NCBI RefSeq assembly: GCF_026127265.1
Contig: NZ_WWFG01000002.1
Span: forward strand, 62,001-126,000
DNA from: Nostoc sp. KVJ3
GTDB lineage: Bacteria; Cyanobacteriota; Cyanobacteriia; Cyanobacteriales; Nostocaceae
Length of the DNA stretch: 64,000 nucleotides
Reading direction: 5' to 3'
Position 1 is the stretch's first letter; the number at the start of each line of letters is the position of its first letter. Position numbers and translations under genes: made by a program. Below the pieces are notes generated by a model, which saw only the letters and a list, made by a program, of their open reading frames with translations, had not been told where the DNA came from and searched no databases. Of this stretch, positions 1-10,376 are shown one piece after another.

Positions 1-2
1 GG

Positions 3-2609
3 GGTGGCTTGATTTGGATTCTATCTGGGGAAGTTTACAACTTGCCACCTGGTGCAGAATTGGTGGTGAAAAATGGTGATGCGATCGCTTCTAATGGAGT
101 TTTAGCAGAAACCAAGTTAAGCAGTTTGCACGGTGGTGTGGTGCGCTTACCCGAAGCTACCCCAGGTAAGAGTACCAGAGAAATTGAGATTATCACTGCT
201 TCTGTGGTCTTAGACCAGGCAACGGTGACAGTCCAAAGTTCCCAAGGTCGCAATAACTACTTAGTCTCCACTGGCAACAACCAGGTATTTAACCTCCGAG
301 CTACACCAGGCACAAAAGTGCAAAATGGTCAAGTAGTAGCAGAGTTAATTGATGACCGCTATCGCACAACCACTGGCGGATTCCTGAAATTCGCGGGTGT
401 TGAAGTCCAGAAAAAAGGCAAAGCCAAGCTGGGTTATGAAGTTGTGCAGGGCGGTACTCTGTTGTGGATTCCTGAAGAAAGCCACGAAGTTAATAAAGAT
501 ATCTCCTTGCTGTTGGTAGAAGACGGTCAGTTTGTAGAAGCTGGCACCGAAGTTGTCAAGGATATCTTCTGCCAAAACAGTGGTGTGGTAGAAGTGACCC
601 AGAAAAACGACATCCTGCGGGAAGTTGTGGTCAAGCCAGGGGAACTGCTGATGGTGGACGATCCAGAATCAGTCATTGGGCGAGATAATACTTTCATTCA
701 ACCAGGTGAGGAATTCCAAGGTAATGTAGCCACGGAATTGCGCTATATACAGTATGTGGAGACACCAGAAGGCCCCGCCCTGTTGAGTCGTCCAGTAGTT
801 GAATTTGCTGTACCTGATAACCCAGATGTGCCATCAACTACATCAGTAAGTCAACAAACTGGTCGCTCGATTCAGTTGCGGGCTGTGCAAAGACTACCTT
901 ACAAAGATTCGGAACGTGTCAAGTCCGTTGAAGGTGTGGAACTGCTACGAACCCAGCTAGTGCTGGAAATTGAGCAAGAAGGGGAACAAGACCATAATGC
1001 TTCGCCCCTAGCAGCCGATATTGAACTGGTACAGGATACCGAAGACTCAGAAGTTCAACGCTTGCAGCTGGTGATTTTGGAGTCCTTGGTAATTCGTCGA
1101 GACATTACCGCCGATGCCACCCAAGGTAGCACCCAAACAACACTTGAGGTACAAGATGGACTTTCCATCGCCCCTGGAGCCGTGGTAGCACGTACCCAAA
1201 TCTTGTGTAAAGAAGGGGGGATAGTACGGGGTGTCCGAAAAGCAACCGAAAACGTGCGTCGCTGTTTAGTGTTACGCGACACTGATATGCTGACCACAAA
1301 TACTGCTACTCAGCCCAAGGTGAAAGTTGGTGACTTGCTGGTAGAAGGTACAGAAATTGCTCCTGGAGTTTTTGCCCAAGAATCAGGACAAGTAGTGGAT
1401 ATCAAAAATGCCCCTGCTACACCTGGTGGTGACTCAGCGTTGAGTACTAAAAACTACGCTATTACTAGCCGTATCGGTCGCCCCTATCGAGTCAGCCCTG
1501 GCGCTGTGTTGCAGATAGAAGACGGCGATTTGGTACAACGGGGTGATAACTTGGTGTTGCTGGTATTTGAACGCGCCAAAACTGGAGATATTATTCAAGG
1601 TTTGCCTCGGATTGAGGAACTGCTTGAAGCTCGTAAACCAAAAGAAGCGTGTATTTTATGTCGCCGGGCGGGTGAAGTTAAGGTAGTTTACGCTGATGGT
1701 GGTGATGAAGCGATCGCTATTAAGGTCGTAGAATCAAATGGCGTGGTGACAGATTATCCTCTGGGGCCTGGACAAAACTTGATTGTACCAGATGGCTCAA
1801 TGGTATTAGCGGGACAACCGTTAACTGATGGCCCATCCAATCCCCACGAAATTTTGGAAATCTTCTTTAGCCTGGGTTCCGAAGACGGAATCTATGCCTG
1901 TGCTAGCCTTGCCTTGCAGAAGGTACAGACTTTCTTAGTGAATGAAGTGCAAATGGTGTATCAATCTCAAGGGATTGATATTTCCGATAAGCACATTGAA
2001 GTAATTGTTCGCCAGATGACCAACAAAGTCAGGATTGATGACGGTGGCGACACTACCATGCTTCCTGGTGAATTGGTGGAACTGCGCCAAGTTGAGCAGG
2101 TGAACGAAGCTATGGCAATTACAGGCGGTGCTAGGGCACAGTATACCCCAGTATTGTTGGGTATCACCAAAGCATCTTTGAACACCGACAGCTTTATCTC
2201 CGCCGCATCATTCCAAGAGACAACACGGGTACTTACAGAAGCCGCTATCGAAGGTAAATCTGACTGGCTGCGCGGTTTAAAGGAAAACGTGATTATCGGA
2301 AGATTGATTCCGGCTGGTACTGGGTACAATACCTATGAAGAACCTGGTGCGATCGAAGATTATGCTGCTGAAATTAGCAGTAGTGTCTTAGATGAAGTTG
2401 ACGATCCTTTGGATATGGTATTAGATGACCGCACAGCTCGCACCTATAATTTAGATTCTCCGACTCTTGGGGAATCTGGTTTTGGTAGCAGACGTGCAGA
2501 GAGGTCAATTCTAGATGAAGAAGATGAATTAATCGCCGATGAAGTAGTAGACGACGACGATTTCGAGGAAGAAGAGGAAGACGACGACGATGATTTCGAC
2601 GATGAATAG
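3..2609 (+). CDS. rpoC2: RNA polymerase beta' subunit C-terminal part (RpoC2), 5'-truncated
   Basis: This is the C-terminal two thirds of the cyanobacterial-type split beta' subunit of RNA polymerase. The frame is open from the window edge, so the true start lies upstream and the first TTG (position 9) is only an internal codon. About 868 codons are present. Visible features are the repeated beta-rich segments of the large lineage-specific insertion of beta', then the conserved trailing region (GDIIQGLPRIEELLEARKP near residue 530) that corresponds to the trigger-loop-distal and bridge parts of bacterial RpoC. The segment LLGITKASLNTDSFISAASF, typical of the beta' C-terminus, lies near residue 720. 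The protein ends in a very acidic tail of Asp and Glu, as in other Nostoc RpoC2 proteins. An intrinsic terminator follows 55 bp downstream, so this is the end of the rpoBC1C2 operon. Confidence 0.97.
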   Translation, partial: GGLIWILSGEVYNLPPGAELVVKNGDAIASNGVLAETKLSSLHGGVVRLPEATPGKSTREIEIITASVVLDQATVTVQSSQGRNNYLVSTGNNQVFNLRATPGTKVQNGQVVAELIDDRYRTTTGGFLKFAGVEVQKKGKAKLGYEVVQGGTLLWIPEESHEVNKDISLLLVEDGQFVEAGTEVVKDIFCQNSGVVEVTQKNDILREVVVKPGELLMVDDPESVIGRDNTFIQPGEEFQGNVATELRYIQYVETPEGPALLSRPVVEFAVPDNPDVPSTTSVSQQTGRSIQLRAVQRLPYKDSERVKSVEGVELLRTQLVLEIEQEGEQDHNASPLAADIELVQDTEDSEVQRLQLVILESLVIRRDITADATQGSTQTTLEVQDGLSIAPGAVVARTQILCKEGGIVRGVRKATENVRRCLVLRDTDMLTTNTATQPKVKVGDLLVEGTEIAPGVFAQESGQVVDIKNAPATPGGDSALSTKNYAITSRIGRPYRVSPGAVLQIEDGDLVQRGDNLVLLVFERAKTGDIIQGLPRIEELLEARKPKEACILCRRAGEVKVVYADGGDEAIAIKVVESNGVVTDYPLGPGQNLIVPDGSMVLAGQPLTDGPSNPHEILEIFFSLGSEDGIYACASLALQKVQTFLVNEVQMVYQSQGIDISDKHIEVIVRQMTNKVRIDDGGDTTMLPGELVELRQVEQVNEAMAITGGARAQYTPVLLGITKASLNTDSFISAASFQETTRVLTEAAIEGKSDWLRGLKENVIIGRLIPAGTGYNTYEEPGAIEDYAAEISSSVLDEVDDPLDMVLDDRTARTYNLDSPTLGESGFGSRRAERSILDEEDELIADEVVDDDDFEEEEEDDDDDFDDE

Positions 2610-2663
2610 AGACTTAAAATTGGACTTCATATCACTCCACTAACGCGTCTCTATATAAAAAGT

Positions 2664-2700
2664 AAAAAGGCAAAAGAAGATTTTCTTTTGCCTTTTTATT
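2664..2700 (+). terminator. Intrinsic terminator after rpoC2
   Basis: A long hairpin has arms AAAAAGGCAAAAGAA and TTCTTTTGCCTTTTT around a four-base loop, ending in a T-rich run. It lies 55 bp after the rpoC2 stop codon, as expected for the end of the RNA polymerase operon. Its symmetry could let it work in both directions. Confidence 0.8.
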
Positions 2701-2770
2701 TGGCTTTATAAAAACACATTTTTAATCTTTAATATTCTGGTTTCTTGCTTTTCATCTAATAGTCAGTCAA

Positions 2771-2887
2771 TTAAGGCGATTCAAAAGTAACATCCTCATA
2801 TAAATATTCATGCTTAATAGGACTGGTTTCTTCTCCTTTGAGATAGTCTTCTGGGGAAATATAGCTAGAATTTGGAATTGCGACCAT
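2771..2887 (-). pseudogene. Uma2-family (DUF820) N-terminal stub
   Basis: This 38-codon minus-strand frame starts MVAIPNSSYISPEDYLKGE and continues with SPIKHEY. That is the typical beginning of cyanobacterial Uma2/DUF820 proteins (PD-(D/E)XK-like fold), which normally run to about 190 residues. After EYLYEDV the reading ends, and no PD..E.K catalytic core follows in any frame nearby, so it is read as a decayed remnant. It lies in the gap between rpoC2 and the 444-aa gene. The rest of that gap holds nothing recognisable. The assignment rests on the N-terminal motif alone. Confidence 0.6.
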
Positions 2888-3041
2888 CTGTAATAACCTT
2901 GTATGATGCTTTGTATCTAGTTTAAGAGAAGTTTGACGGCTAAATCTGCTAAGTACACGCCACCATAAATCTAACAATAGCTAGATGCGGTAATTCTCTT
3001 AAACGCTATAATCTACATCTGTTGCACCGAGATATTAACTT

Positions 3042-4376
3042 GTGGATGTCATATTAGAACGATCGCACCAATTAAAACAAGCCTTAGTTGATTTTGTCCT
3101 TGATGCTGAAGGCGAACTAGCAAAAGCACTGGAAACCTATGCCGCAGAACAGTCGCGGCGTGGAAGTGGCGATAGTACACAGCAGGAGTTAATCATCGAT
3201 AGCTTTCTGACAGCCGGGAAAGTCGATGATAAGTCACCATTAGAGTTGTTTATCGAAAGCCATCCAGACTTAGAAGAGAGCGATCGCAACCTGATCAAAA
3301 GCTGGCATCATAGTTTTATTGGCTTATTTGCCATTAGTAACATCCTAGCTGATGGCTTTGAATTGACGAACTGGTTGACAGATAAATGCTACATCGTCAA
3401 GCCAAACAATACTCAAACATTGCAAGCAATATCTCGGTTGAAAGTAGGAGAAATTTTACTAACTCGCATTTCTCCTGTTACTGATAGCTACTGGATGTTG
3501 TCTGGCCCATACACAATAATGGGTAAATTAGGCAAACCAAAACTGGCTGTAGCAATTGGCAATTTCAAAGAGAATTATAAAAGTAATCTTTACAGCGATG
3601 CTCCAGACTTGCTAGAAGAAGCTTGGCAGTCAGTAACACAATATCATCAGCAGTTTGTGGACTTTTTTGGTGCTGATGAAATCACATTATCTGGATATCA
3701 TCTGAATAAAAAAATAGCGGAATTTCAAGAAATAATTACTGAAAAAACTTTTGCAGCCGCAGGAATTGATCCTTCTAAATCCTTGTCTGAAGTAGCAGAA
3801 GCAGCTGGCATTGGAGATGAGGAAATTAAAGCAGCAGCACAAGAATTTGGTGCTGATTCTAACGTAGTCTCTCAAATGTTAAACAGTAAAGGTGGCAATA
3901 GCAAAATGGTGATGCCAAAGGTTGATTTACCTGCCGAACTCAAGAAAGCAGAACAGGTAACAGCCCTTTCTCATCCGCGTTGGGGACAAATGTTTTTACC
4001 AACATATAGTAAGGTACAAGCAATCTTATCGGCAGATGACTGGCAAAGTGTTCAAGGCGCAGAAAAGTTAATTCGCTACTACCTCGAAGATAAAAGTATT
4101 AATGCCTTTATTTGGCATCGATTAGCGCAACAGTATCCAACTCAATTAGAAAATGTGTTGCAAACATTTTTGCAACGTCCAGAGTTTCGCCTTGAAAGTG
4201 ACTTGGATGCACTTTTGCAAGAATTCCACAAACCTATTGAGCCAGAATTACCAGATATTGCCAGTGTACCTATACATTTGCATAACTTATTTCAGGAAGC
4301 TTTAGGAGAAGTTCACAAATCTAAGCCCAAGGGGAAGGGGCAACAAAAGCCAGCAAAGGGTTTTCAAAGAGGTTAG
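3042..4376 (+). CDS. Conserved cyanobacterial protein of unknown function (444 aa)
   Basis: I do not recognise a named family. The protein has no signal peptide or membrane segment and is predicted soluble. It is mostly helical, with an amphipathic N-terminus (residues 1-40) and a central segment where a helix-rich stretch (about 230-280: AAGIDPSKSLSEVAEAAGIG) interrupts more mixed sequence. The C-terminus is basic and rich in Lys, Pro and Gly (KSKPKGKGQQKP), which could contact nucleic acid or be disordered. The start is a GTG, chosen because the frame has no better upstream codon and the protein sequence looks coherent from there. The gene stands alone, with repeat elements directly downstream, and no function can be inferred from the neighbours. 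Confidence 0.75.
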   Translation: MDVILERSHQLKQALVDFVLDAEGELAKALETYAAEQSRRGSGDSTQQELIIDSFLTAGKVDDKSPLELFIESHPDLEESDRNLIKSWHHSFIGLFAISNILADGFELTNWLTDKCYIVKPNNTQTLQAISRLKVGEILLTRISPVTDSYWMLSGPYTIMGKLGKPKLAVAIGNFKENYKSNLYSDAPDLLEEAWQSVTQYHQQFVDFFGADEITLSGYHLNKKIAEFQEIITEKTFAAAGIDPSKSLSEVAEAAGIGDEEIKAAAQEFGADSNVVSQMLNSKGGNSKMVMPKVDLPAELKKAEQVTALSHPRWGQMFLPTYSKVQAILSADDWQSVQGAEKLIRYYLEDKSINAFIWHRLAQQYPTQLENVLQTFLQRPEFRLESDLDALLQEFHKPIEPELPDIASVPIHLHNLFQEALGEVHKSKPKGKGQQKPAKGFQRG

Positions 4377-4414
4377 TAAATTATAAACAATCTCTCATAA
4401 ATGATCCAAAACCC

Positions 4415-4493
4415 GTCATTGCGAGCGTTCGCGAAGCGTCTCGTAGAGAAGTGAAGCAATCACAGCCCTTGGGATTGCTTCGCTCGCAATGAC
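4415..4493. repeat. Palindromic MITE-like element, family A (GTCATTGCGAGCG ends)
   Basis: Terminal inverted repeats GTCATTGCGAGCG and CGCTCGCAATGAC bound a 79-bp element. It contains the dispersed motif GCGAAGCGTCTCGTAGAGAAG. A longer relative with the same GTCATTGCGA ends lies at 42521-42644, and a fragment (TTCGCAATGACATCA) at about 35520. It has no coding capacity. Confidence 0.75.
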
Positions 4494-4580
4494 AATTGAG
4501 CATTTTTGACTTGGAGTACTCTAACTAAACCGTATTGGCCTATAGCAAAAACACTAGCACAAGAAGGCAGAAAGTAATAC

Positions 4581-4672
4581 AGAACTTACGCAAAATCATG
4601 AAAAAACGAACCGCAAAGGACGCAAAGGACACAAAGAAATAAGAGTTTCAGAGAGTTTTTGCATAAGTCCTA
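4581..4672 (+). repeat. MITE-like element, family B, copy 1
   Basis: This is a 92-bp element with imperfect inverted ends (AGAACTTACGCA ... TGCATAAGTCCT) and an internal purine-rich tract with AACGAACCGCAAAGGACGCA. A second copy in the same orientation lies at 10286-10376, on the other side of the large kinase gene. The rest of the 4377-4728 gap holds family A at 4415-4493 and nothing else recognisable. Confidence 0.75.
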
Positions 4673-4728
4673 TAATAAAAGCTTTTTAGTCAGGAGCGGA
4701 GCCAGAGACGCTTCTGAATTCTTCAACT

Positions 4729-7700
4729 TTACAGTGGAATCTGAATCACAAATTCAGTACCCTTTCCTGGAGCCGAAATACAGTTTAACTGACCTCCATG
4801 TTGTTCTACCACAATCGAATAGCTAATTGACAATCCTAAACCTGTATAACTACCTATAGGCTTGGTAGTAAAAAATGGTTCAAATATCTTCTTTCGGATT
4901 GATTCGTTCATCCCCATTCCATTGTCGATAATGCGGATCAAAACATATTTTTGTTCTTTAATTTCAGTGCGAATTGTAATAGTAGGTTTTTGATTCATAT
5001 CTAATTCTTTTAGAGCATCAATAGCATTATTGAGAATATTCATGAATACCTGATTTAAAGCAGATGGATAACAACTAACTAAAGGTATTTGTCCATATTC
5101 TTTAGTTAGTAATATTTCTATGTTTTTGCTACTATTTTTGAATCTATGCTGTAAAATCAATAACGTGCTATCAATACCTTCGTGAATATCTACTGATTTG
5201 ATTTCAGCTTCATCTAAACGGGAAAAATTACGCAGTGATAGAACTATTTGGCGGATGCGTTCGGCTCCTATTCTCATCGATTCCAGGAGCTTTTGTAAAT
5301 CATTTACCAAAAAATCTAGTTCCAAATCAGCAATTTTTTTCTCAATTTCTGGTATTGGTTGTGGATAGTTTTTTTGGTATAAATAGTTTAACTCAATTAA
5401 GGATGTCACGTATTCATTTGCTGGTTTGAGGTTGCCAGAGATGAAATTAATCGGATTATTAATTTCGTGGGCAATACCAGCGACTAATTGTCCCAAGCCG
5501 GACATTTTTTCCGCTTGAATTAGTTGGGCTTGAGTCGCATAAAGTTTTTCTAGGGTTAATTCTATCTGAGTTGTTTTTTGTTGCAATTCCTGGGTGCGTT
5601 CAGAAACTTTCTCTTCTAAAGTATGAGAATAGTCTTCTAATTGGCGATAAAGTTGGGCATTTTCTAAAGATATGGCTGCTTGAGTTGTCAGGAGTTTGAT
5701 AACTTGTAGGCGATCGCGTGTAAATGCTCCTATAGTAAAATTATTTTCTAAGTAAAGAATACCAATCAATTTTGCTTGGTTGATAATGGGGGTACATAAT
5801 ATACTCTTTGGTTGCTGCTGTTGTAGATATGAATCTGAGGTAAAGGAGGTTTGAGCCATTACATCATCAACAATTAAGGTTTCACTTGTCCGAGAAACAT
5901 AGTTAATTACACTGATAGGAATCTCGGAACTGGATGTTACTGGTATCGATTGTAGCAATGTGCTATGAATTTTTGTGTTAGCTTCTTGTAATGTGGCAAT
6001 TGCTTCTAGAGTTAAATTATTACCTTGGAATAACATTAAAGCGCATTTATCTGCACCTGTGTTTTCCATCAGTATTTGCATTAAATTTGATAGTAGGTCT
6101 TCCAGTTTAATTTCACTAGATAGTACTTGTGATGCTTTTAAAACTGTTGCTAAATCTAGGGTATTAGAAATACTTGTACTGCTAGAAAAAACAGTTGTAG
6201 AAGCTATATTGGCGATTGTACTGCTGAGGTTTGCGGCGATTTGTGGCTGTTTGAATATAGTTGCTAATAACTTGGGATAGCGTTTTTCTAAATCTGCAAC
6301 TTTGGCTTTTGTTCCCCAACGAGCATAACCGTAGTAAGCTTCTTGCATATAAACGGCGGCGATTTTCTCTTTACCCCAGTTGAGGTAAAACTTAGCAGCG
6401 AGTTCGTTAGCTAGGGCTTCTTCTTGGATGTAGCCGTTTTCTTTGGCAAGAGCGATCGAGCGATCGTATTGCTCGATTGCATTTGTTTTTTCCCCCATAA
6501 GCCGATACCTTTCGGCTTCAACCAGATCGTATTTGTGTTGAAAATTACTAGGAGCAAACTTCGCCCAAACCCTTAATTGGTTTTGATTGGCAGCAAGGCG
6601 ATCGCTTTGCTGCGAGGTTAATATTCCATTCGCCAACAATGCCAAACTGTAATAAAAGTTATGCTCTGACACATAAAGGGTTCCCATTGCAGCTTGTCGA
6701 TATTGCCACCCTTTTTCTCCAGCCTCAACAGCCCCTATATAATCTTCAAATAAATAGGCAAGTCGCGTTTGCGCTTCATAGAAACAGAGAACTAAAAAAA
6801 CAATATTGTTTTGCAACCATTGAGATAAAGAAGTTTCACCTTCTAAAATTGAACCCTGAAGATATTGCGGTTCATCCGTTTCTCCGAGAAGATTAGCAAC
6901 AACTTGTTGATTGATGCGAAGAAAGTCTTCGTGAAATTCATATTTTGCCTTAATAATTGCTGGGAGGTAACATTTTTGGGCTTGTTGTACCGCATCTAAT
7001 AAACTGCCACGATAAAAGAGATAGTTGCAATAGTGAACGGCAGCATAAAAAGCGTATTCTACATCGCCATTTTCAAATCCACTTTGAATAGCTTCGGGAA
7101 GATCCGCAATCGTGTTCTGGAGATGCTCTTTCCAAGGTCGAATAAACACGTTAAACATATTATTGACCTTAGCCATCAGAGTCCGAGCATTGAACTTCTC
7201 TAGCAATTGTAAGGAGAGTTTGCCAAACTCGTACCCTGCCTCAATTTCATCATAAACCCCGCATAAAAGCGCTCCATACCAACTGTAAGCTGACGCTGCG
7301 AGGGGAGAATTACCGTATTTCATACAATGTCGAGCGCTATGAAGAACGATCGCAGGATAAATATTTGGATCGGCAATATAAGAAGCAGAACTGGCGTTGG
7401 TGAGAATGCGAATGGCGGCTATTTTTTCTTCATCGTTAACGGTTTCCAGCAAGATAAGATTGGCAATTTGTTCTGTTGGTAACGCAATCTCTTGGCGAAG
7501 TAATTCAATTTCTGCCTGAATTTTCTGCGATTCTTTCGGTAGAGGAATTTCGAGAATACCGAGAACATCAATTGCTAGAGAAATCGCCTCATTCATTTTA
7601 TTTTGATTGATTTTAAAAAGAATTTGCAATTCCTGAATTTTGATGCGATCGAGCAAAGTTTTGGCTTTTTCTAGCGTTTCTTCCGACAGTTGTTGAGCAA

Positions 7701-10155
7701 CTTGCAAGTTATGATTAAAATATTCTGCTTTAATGGTTGCGATCGCAAGTTCAAAACGGAGGGGATAATTCTCTTTCCAGCTTGCATCACTCAGAAAAAG
7801 TTGTCCGGCGTAACAATAGCGGCGACTTGTTTCATAAGCAACAGAAGCTTGGGCTTTTTGACTGGCTTGGAGATTCAATCGTGCAACGCGATCGCGTTCT
7901 GATGGATCGAGAATTAACTCGCGTCCGACATTAAGGTGATTGACAATGGTAAAAAGCTGGCTTTCTTGCTCGCTCTGGGGAAGATTATGCCACAGTTGAC
8001 GGCCAATTTTGAGATGCGTTGCTTGCTTGCGATCTTCAGCAATCAAAAAATAAGCTGCTTGTTGAACGCGATCGTGCAAAAACTTATATTGTGCTAATAG
8101 TTTATTGGCATTTCTATTTGACAGCACCAATTCCTGATTGTCTTCTTCTTGATAAAATTTATAAACCTCACTTTGCGGTAAAATCAAACCTTCTTGTAAA
8201 GCTGTCCACAAATCCGTAGCAGTTTCAATTTCCGATTTTTCCGAAACAATTGCTAAAGTTGCTAAATCAAATTGATTTCCTACACACGCAGCTAACTTTA
8301 AAACCTCTTGTGTTGATTTTGGCAATTTTTGTAACTGCAATGCCATGAATTCAACCACATCCGAAGTCAGCGATCGCACAGTTACTGCGGCAATATCACA
8401 TTGCCAACAGCCCAAATCAAAGTCAAATTTAATTAGTCCATCTTGATGTAATGCTTTGAGAAATTGTGTAGCAAAAAAAGGATTACCTTGAGTTTTTTTA
8501 TATACCAATTGAGAAAGAGGTAATGCCAAATTTTCTGAACACTTAAGTGTTTCAGCAACTAATTCATTCACCTTTCCTTGATTCAGTGGAATCAAAGTAA
8601 TTGTATTAACAGTTGCTGCCGTTTTTTGAATTTCATTCAAAGTCAACATTAAAGGATGGGCTGGATTGACTTCGTTATCTCGGTATGCACCAATTAAAAA
8701 AAGATGTCCTGTATCAGCCATTAATAGCTGTATTAATTTCAGTGATGCCGAATCAGCCCATTGTAAATCATCTAAAAACATCACTAATGGATGTTCTTTA
8801 CTCGTAAAGACTTGGGTGAATTTCTGAAATAATAAATTAAATCTATTTTGGGCCGCAGTTCCTGATAATTCTGGTGCTGGTGTTTGAGTACCAATAATTT
8901 TTTCTAATTCGGGAGTAACTTCAATAATTACCTGTCCGTTCTCACCCACAGCCTCTAAAATTTTGGTTTTCCATTGTTGGATTTGAGCATCACTTTCTGT
9001 TAATAATTGCCCGATTAAATTCCGAAATGCTTCTACAAATGCCGAAAAGGGAATATTCCGATTAAATTGGTCATATTTACCCTTAATAAAATAACCGCGT
9101 TGCCGAACAATAGGTTTATGAACTTCGTTGACAACCGCAGTTTTACCAATCCCTGAAAAACCCGCTATCAGCATCATTTCAGTTGTACCCGTACTAACAC
9201 GCTCAAATGCTTGAAGTAGGGTTTTTATTTCTGTTTCTCGTCCATAGAGTTTGTCAGGGATAATAAACCTGTCACAAATATCTCGTTGAGCTATTTGAAA
9301 ATATTCGATTTTTTCTGCTTCTTTAAGTTGATATAAACAATTTTCTAAATCATATTTCAGACCGAATGCGCTTTGATATCTATCTTCAGCATTTTTTGCC
9401 ATCAATTTGATGACGATATCAGAAACAACTTTGGGAATTTCTTTGCTGTCAGCTAAAACTGATACTTTTTTAGCAATATGACAATGGATCAATTGCATTG
9501 GATCATTTGACTCAAAGGGTAACTTTCCTGTGAGTAATTCGTAAAAAGTCACGCCCAAAGAATAAAAATCAGTCCGGTAATCAATTCCTCGATTCATTCT
9601 TCCTGTTTGTTCAGGAGAAATATAAGCTAGTGTACCTTCTAAAACATTAGGACTGATAAGAGTTTGGGTTTCTCTTGGTAGTAAAGATGCAATACTAAAG
9701 TCAATTAATTTAACTTGTTTTGTTTCTGGATTAATTAAAATATTAGCGGGTTTAATATCTTTATGAATAATTCGGTGCCGGTAGAGAATATCTAAGGTGT
9801 CACACAGAGATATGGAAATTTGCAGAAATTCTTGTAGAGATGCAATATTATTGTTGGCAAAATAATCCTTAAGAGAAATTCCCCCAAAGTCTTCCATCAC
9901 CAGCACATAGCTATTTTTGTATGGTTGGAGACTGTAGGTTTGGATGATTCCAGGATAGTTGAGATTTTTGGCGATGGTGTATTGATTGCGAAATTGTACG
10001 AGTTCGCTAAAGCTAGGATAAGGATTTTTTAGCAGTTTGATGACTACAGGTAATGAGTCAGTTTCTCGAAAAGCCCGATAAACTAGGGTTCTGCAACCGT
10101 CGTAGAGTTTTTTGCTGACTTGATATTCGGGAATAATGATTTGGGTGCTGACCAT
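4729..10155 (-). CDS. Hybrid Ser/Thr kinase - AAA ATPase - GAF - histidine kinase (HstK type)
   Basis: This 1808-aa multidomain signalling protein belongs to the HstK-type family, common in heterocystous cyanobacteria. In order it has: an N-terminal Ser/Thr kinase domain (about 10-275) with catalytic loop HKDIKPANIL near 134 and DFS near 155; an AAA_16/NACHT-like ATPase with Walker A GFSGIGKT near 330 and Walker B LVMFLDDLQW; a long helical TPR-like region (about 700-1300); a GAF domain (about 1335-1500); a coiled coil; and a histidine kinase with phospho-acceptor motif IAHEINNPINFI near 1563 and an HATPase_c domain to the C-terminus (G boxes GMGM, GLGLS). HKD and DFS replace the usual HRD and DFG. 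The start is ATG. There is no membrane segment, so it is probably cytosolic. No response regulator is adjacent. The gene stands alone between two copies of one repeat. Confidence 0.93.
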   Translation of the reverse strand: MVSTQIIIPEYQVSKKLYDGCRTLVYRAFRETDSLPVVIKLLKNPYPSFSELVQFRNQYTIAKNLNYPGIIQTYSLQPYKNSYVLVMEDFGGISLKDYFANNNIASLQEFLQISISLCDTLDILYRHRIIHKDIKPANILINPETKQVKLIDFSIASLLPRETQTLISPNVLEGTLAYISPEQTGRMNRGIDYRTDFYSLGVTFYELLTGKLPFESNDPMQLIHCHIAKKVSVLADSKEIPKVVSDIVIKLMAKNAEDRYQSAFGLKYDLENCLYQLKEAEKIEYFQIAQRDICDRFIIPDKLYGRETEIKTLLQAFERVSTGTTEMMLIAGFSGIGKTAVVNEVHKPIVRQRGYFIKGKYDQFNRNIPFSAFVEAFRNLIGQLLTESDAQIQQWKTKILEAVGENGQVIIEVTPELEKIIGTQTPAPELSGTAAQNRFNLLFQKFTQVFTSKEHPLVMFLDDLQWADSASLKLIQLLMADTGHLFLIGAYRDNEVNPAHPLMLTLNEIQKTAATVNTITLIPLNQGKVNELVAETLKCSENLALPLSQLVYKKTQGNPFFATQFLKALHQDGLIKFDFDLGCWQCDIAAVTVRSLTSDVVEFMALQLQKLPKSTQEVLKLAACVGNQFDLATLAIVSEKSEIETATDLWTALQEGLILPQSEVYKFYQEEDNQELVLSNRNANKLLAQYKFLHDRVQQAAYFLIAEDRKQATHLKIGRQLWHNLPQSEQESQLFTIVNHLNVGRELILDPSERDRVARLNLQASQKAQASVAYETSRRYCYAGQLFLSDASWKENYPLRFELAIATIKAEYFNHNLQVAQQLSEETLEKAKTLLDRIKIQELQILFKINQNKMNEAISLAIDVLGILEIPLPKESQKIQAEIELLRQEIALPTEQIANLILLETVNDEEKIAAIRILTNASSASYIADPNIYPAIVLHSARHCMKYGNSPLAASAYSWYGALLCGVYDEIEAGYEFGKLSLQLLEKFNARTLMAKVNNMFNVFIRPWKEHLQNTIADLPEAIQSGFENGDVEYAFYAAVHYCNYLFYRGSLLDAVQQAQKCYLPAIIKAKYEFHEDFLRINQQVVANLLGETDEPQYLQGSILEGETSLSQWLQNNIVFLVLCFYEAQTRLAYLFEDYIGAVEAGEKGWQYRQAAMGTLYVSEHNFYYSLALLANGILTSQQSDRLAANQNQLRVWAKFAPSNFQHKYDLVEAERYRLMGEKTNAIEQYDRSIALAKENGYIQEEALANELAAKFYLNWGKEKIAAVYMQEAYYGYARWGTKAKVADLEKRYPKLLATIFKQPQIAANLSSTIANIASTTVFSSSTSISNTLDLATVLKASQVLSSEIKLEDLLSNLMQILMENTGADKCALMLFQGNNLTLEAIATLQEANTKIHSTLLQSIPVTSSSEIPISVINYVSRTSETLIVDDVMAQTSFTSDSYLQQQQPKSILCTPIINQAKLIGILYLENNFTIGAFTRDRLQVIKLLTTQAAISLENAQLYRQLEDYSHTLEEKVSERTQELQQKTTQIELTLEKLYATQAQLIQAEKMSGLGQLVAGIAHEINNPINFISGNLKPANEYVTSLIELNYLYQKNYPQPIPEIEKKIADLELDFLVNDLQKLLESMRIGAERIRQIVLSLRNFSRLDEAEIKSVDIHEGIDSTLLILQHRFKNSSKNIEILLTKEYGQIPLVSCYPSALNQVFMNILNNAIDALKELDMNQKPTITIRTEIKEQKYVLIRIIDNGMGMNESIRKKIFEPFFTTKPIGSYTGLGLSISYSIVVEQHGGQLNCISAPGKGTEFVIQIPL

Positions 10156-10285
10156 GCTACATTCATCCGTGAAACTTTTGCATTTAACATATTATTCCCG
10201 TACAATGCACAATAATTTCAGAGTCAGCGGACTTTAACAATCATTGACAATCCAACCTCAGATTGTAAGATTATTACTCACAAAT

Positions 10286-10376
10286 AGGACTTACGCATGG
10301 GTAATGTAAAACGAACCACAGAGAACGCAGAGGTCACGGAGAAATGAGAGTTTGAGAGGGTTTTTGCGTAAGTCCT
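10286..10376 (+). repeat. MITE-like element, family B, copy 2
   Basis: This is a 91-bp element with inverted ends AGGACTTACGCA and TGCGTAAGTCCT, colinear with copy 1 at 4581-4672 (shared AACGAACC, GAGAGTTT and GAGAG segments). It lies 130 bp upstream of the large kinase gene and could carry its promoter or interfere with it. Confidence 0.75.
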
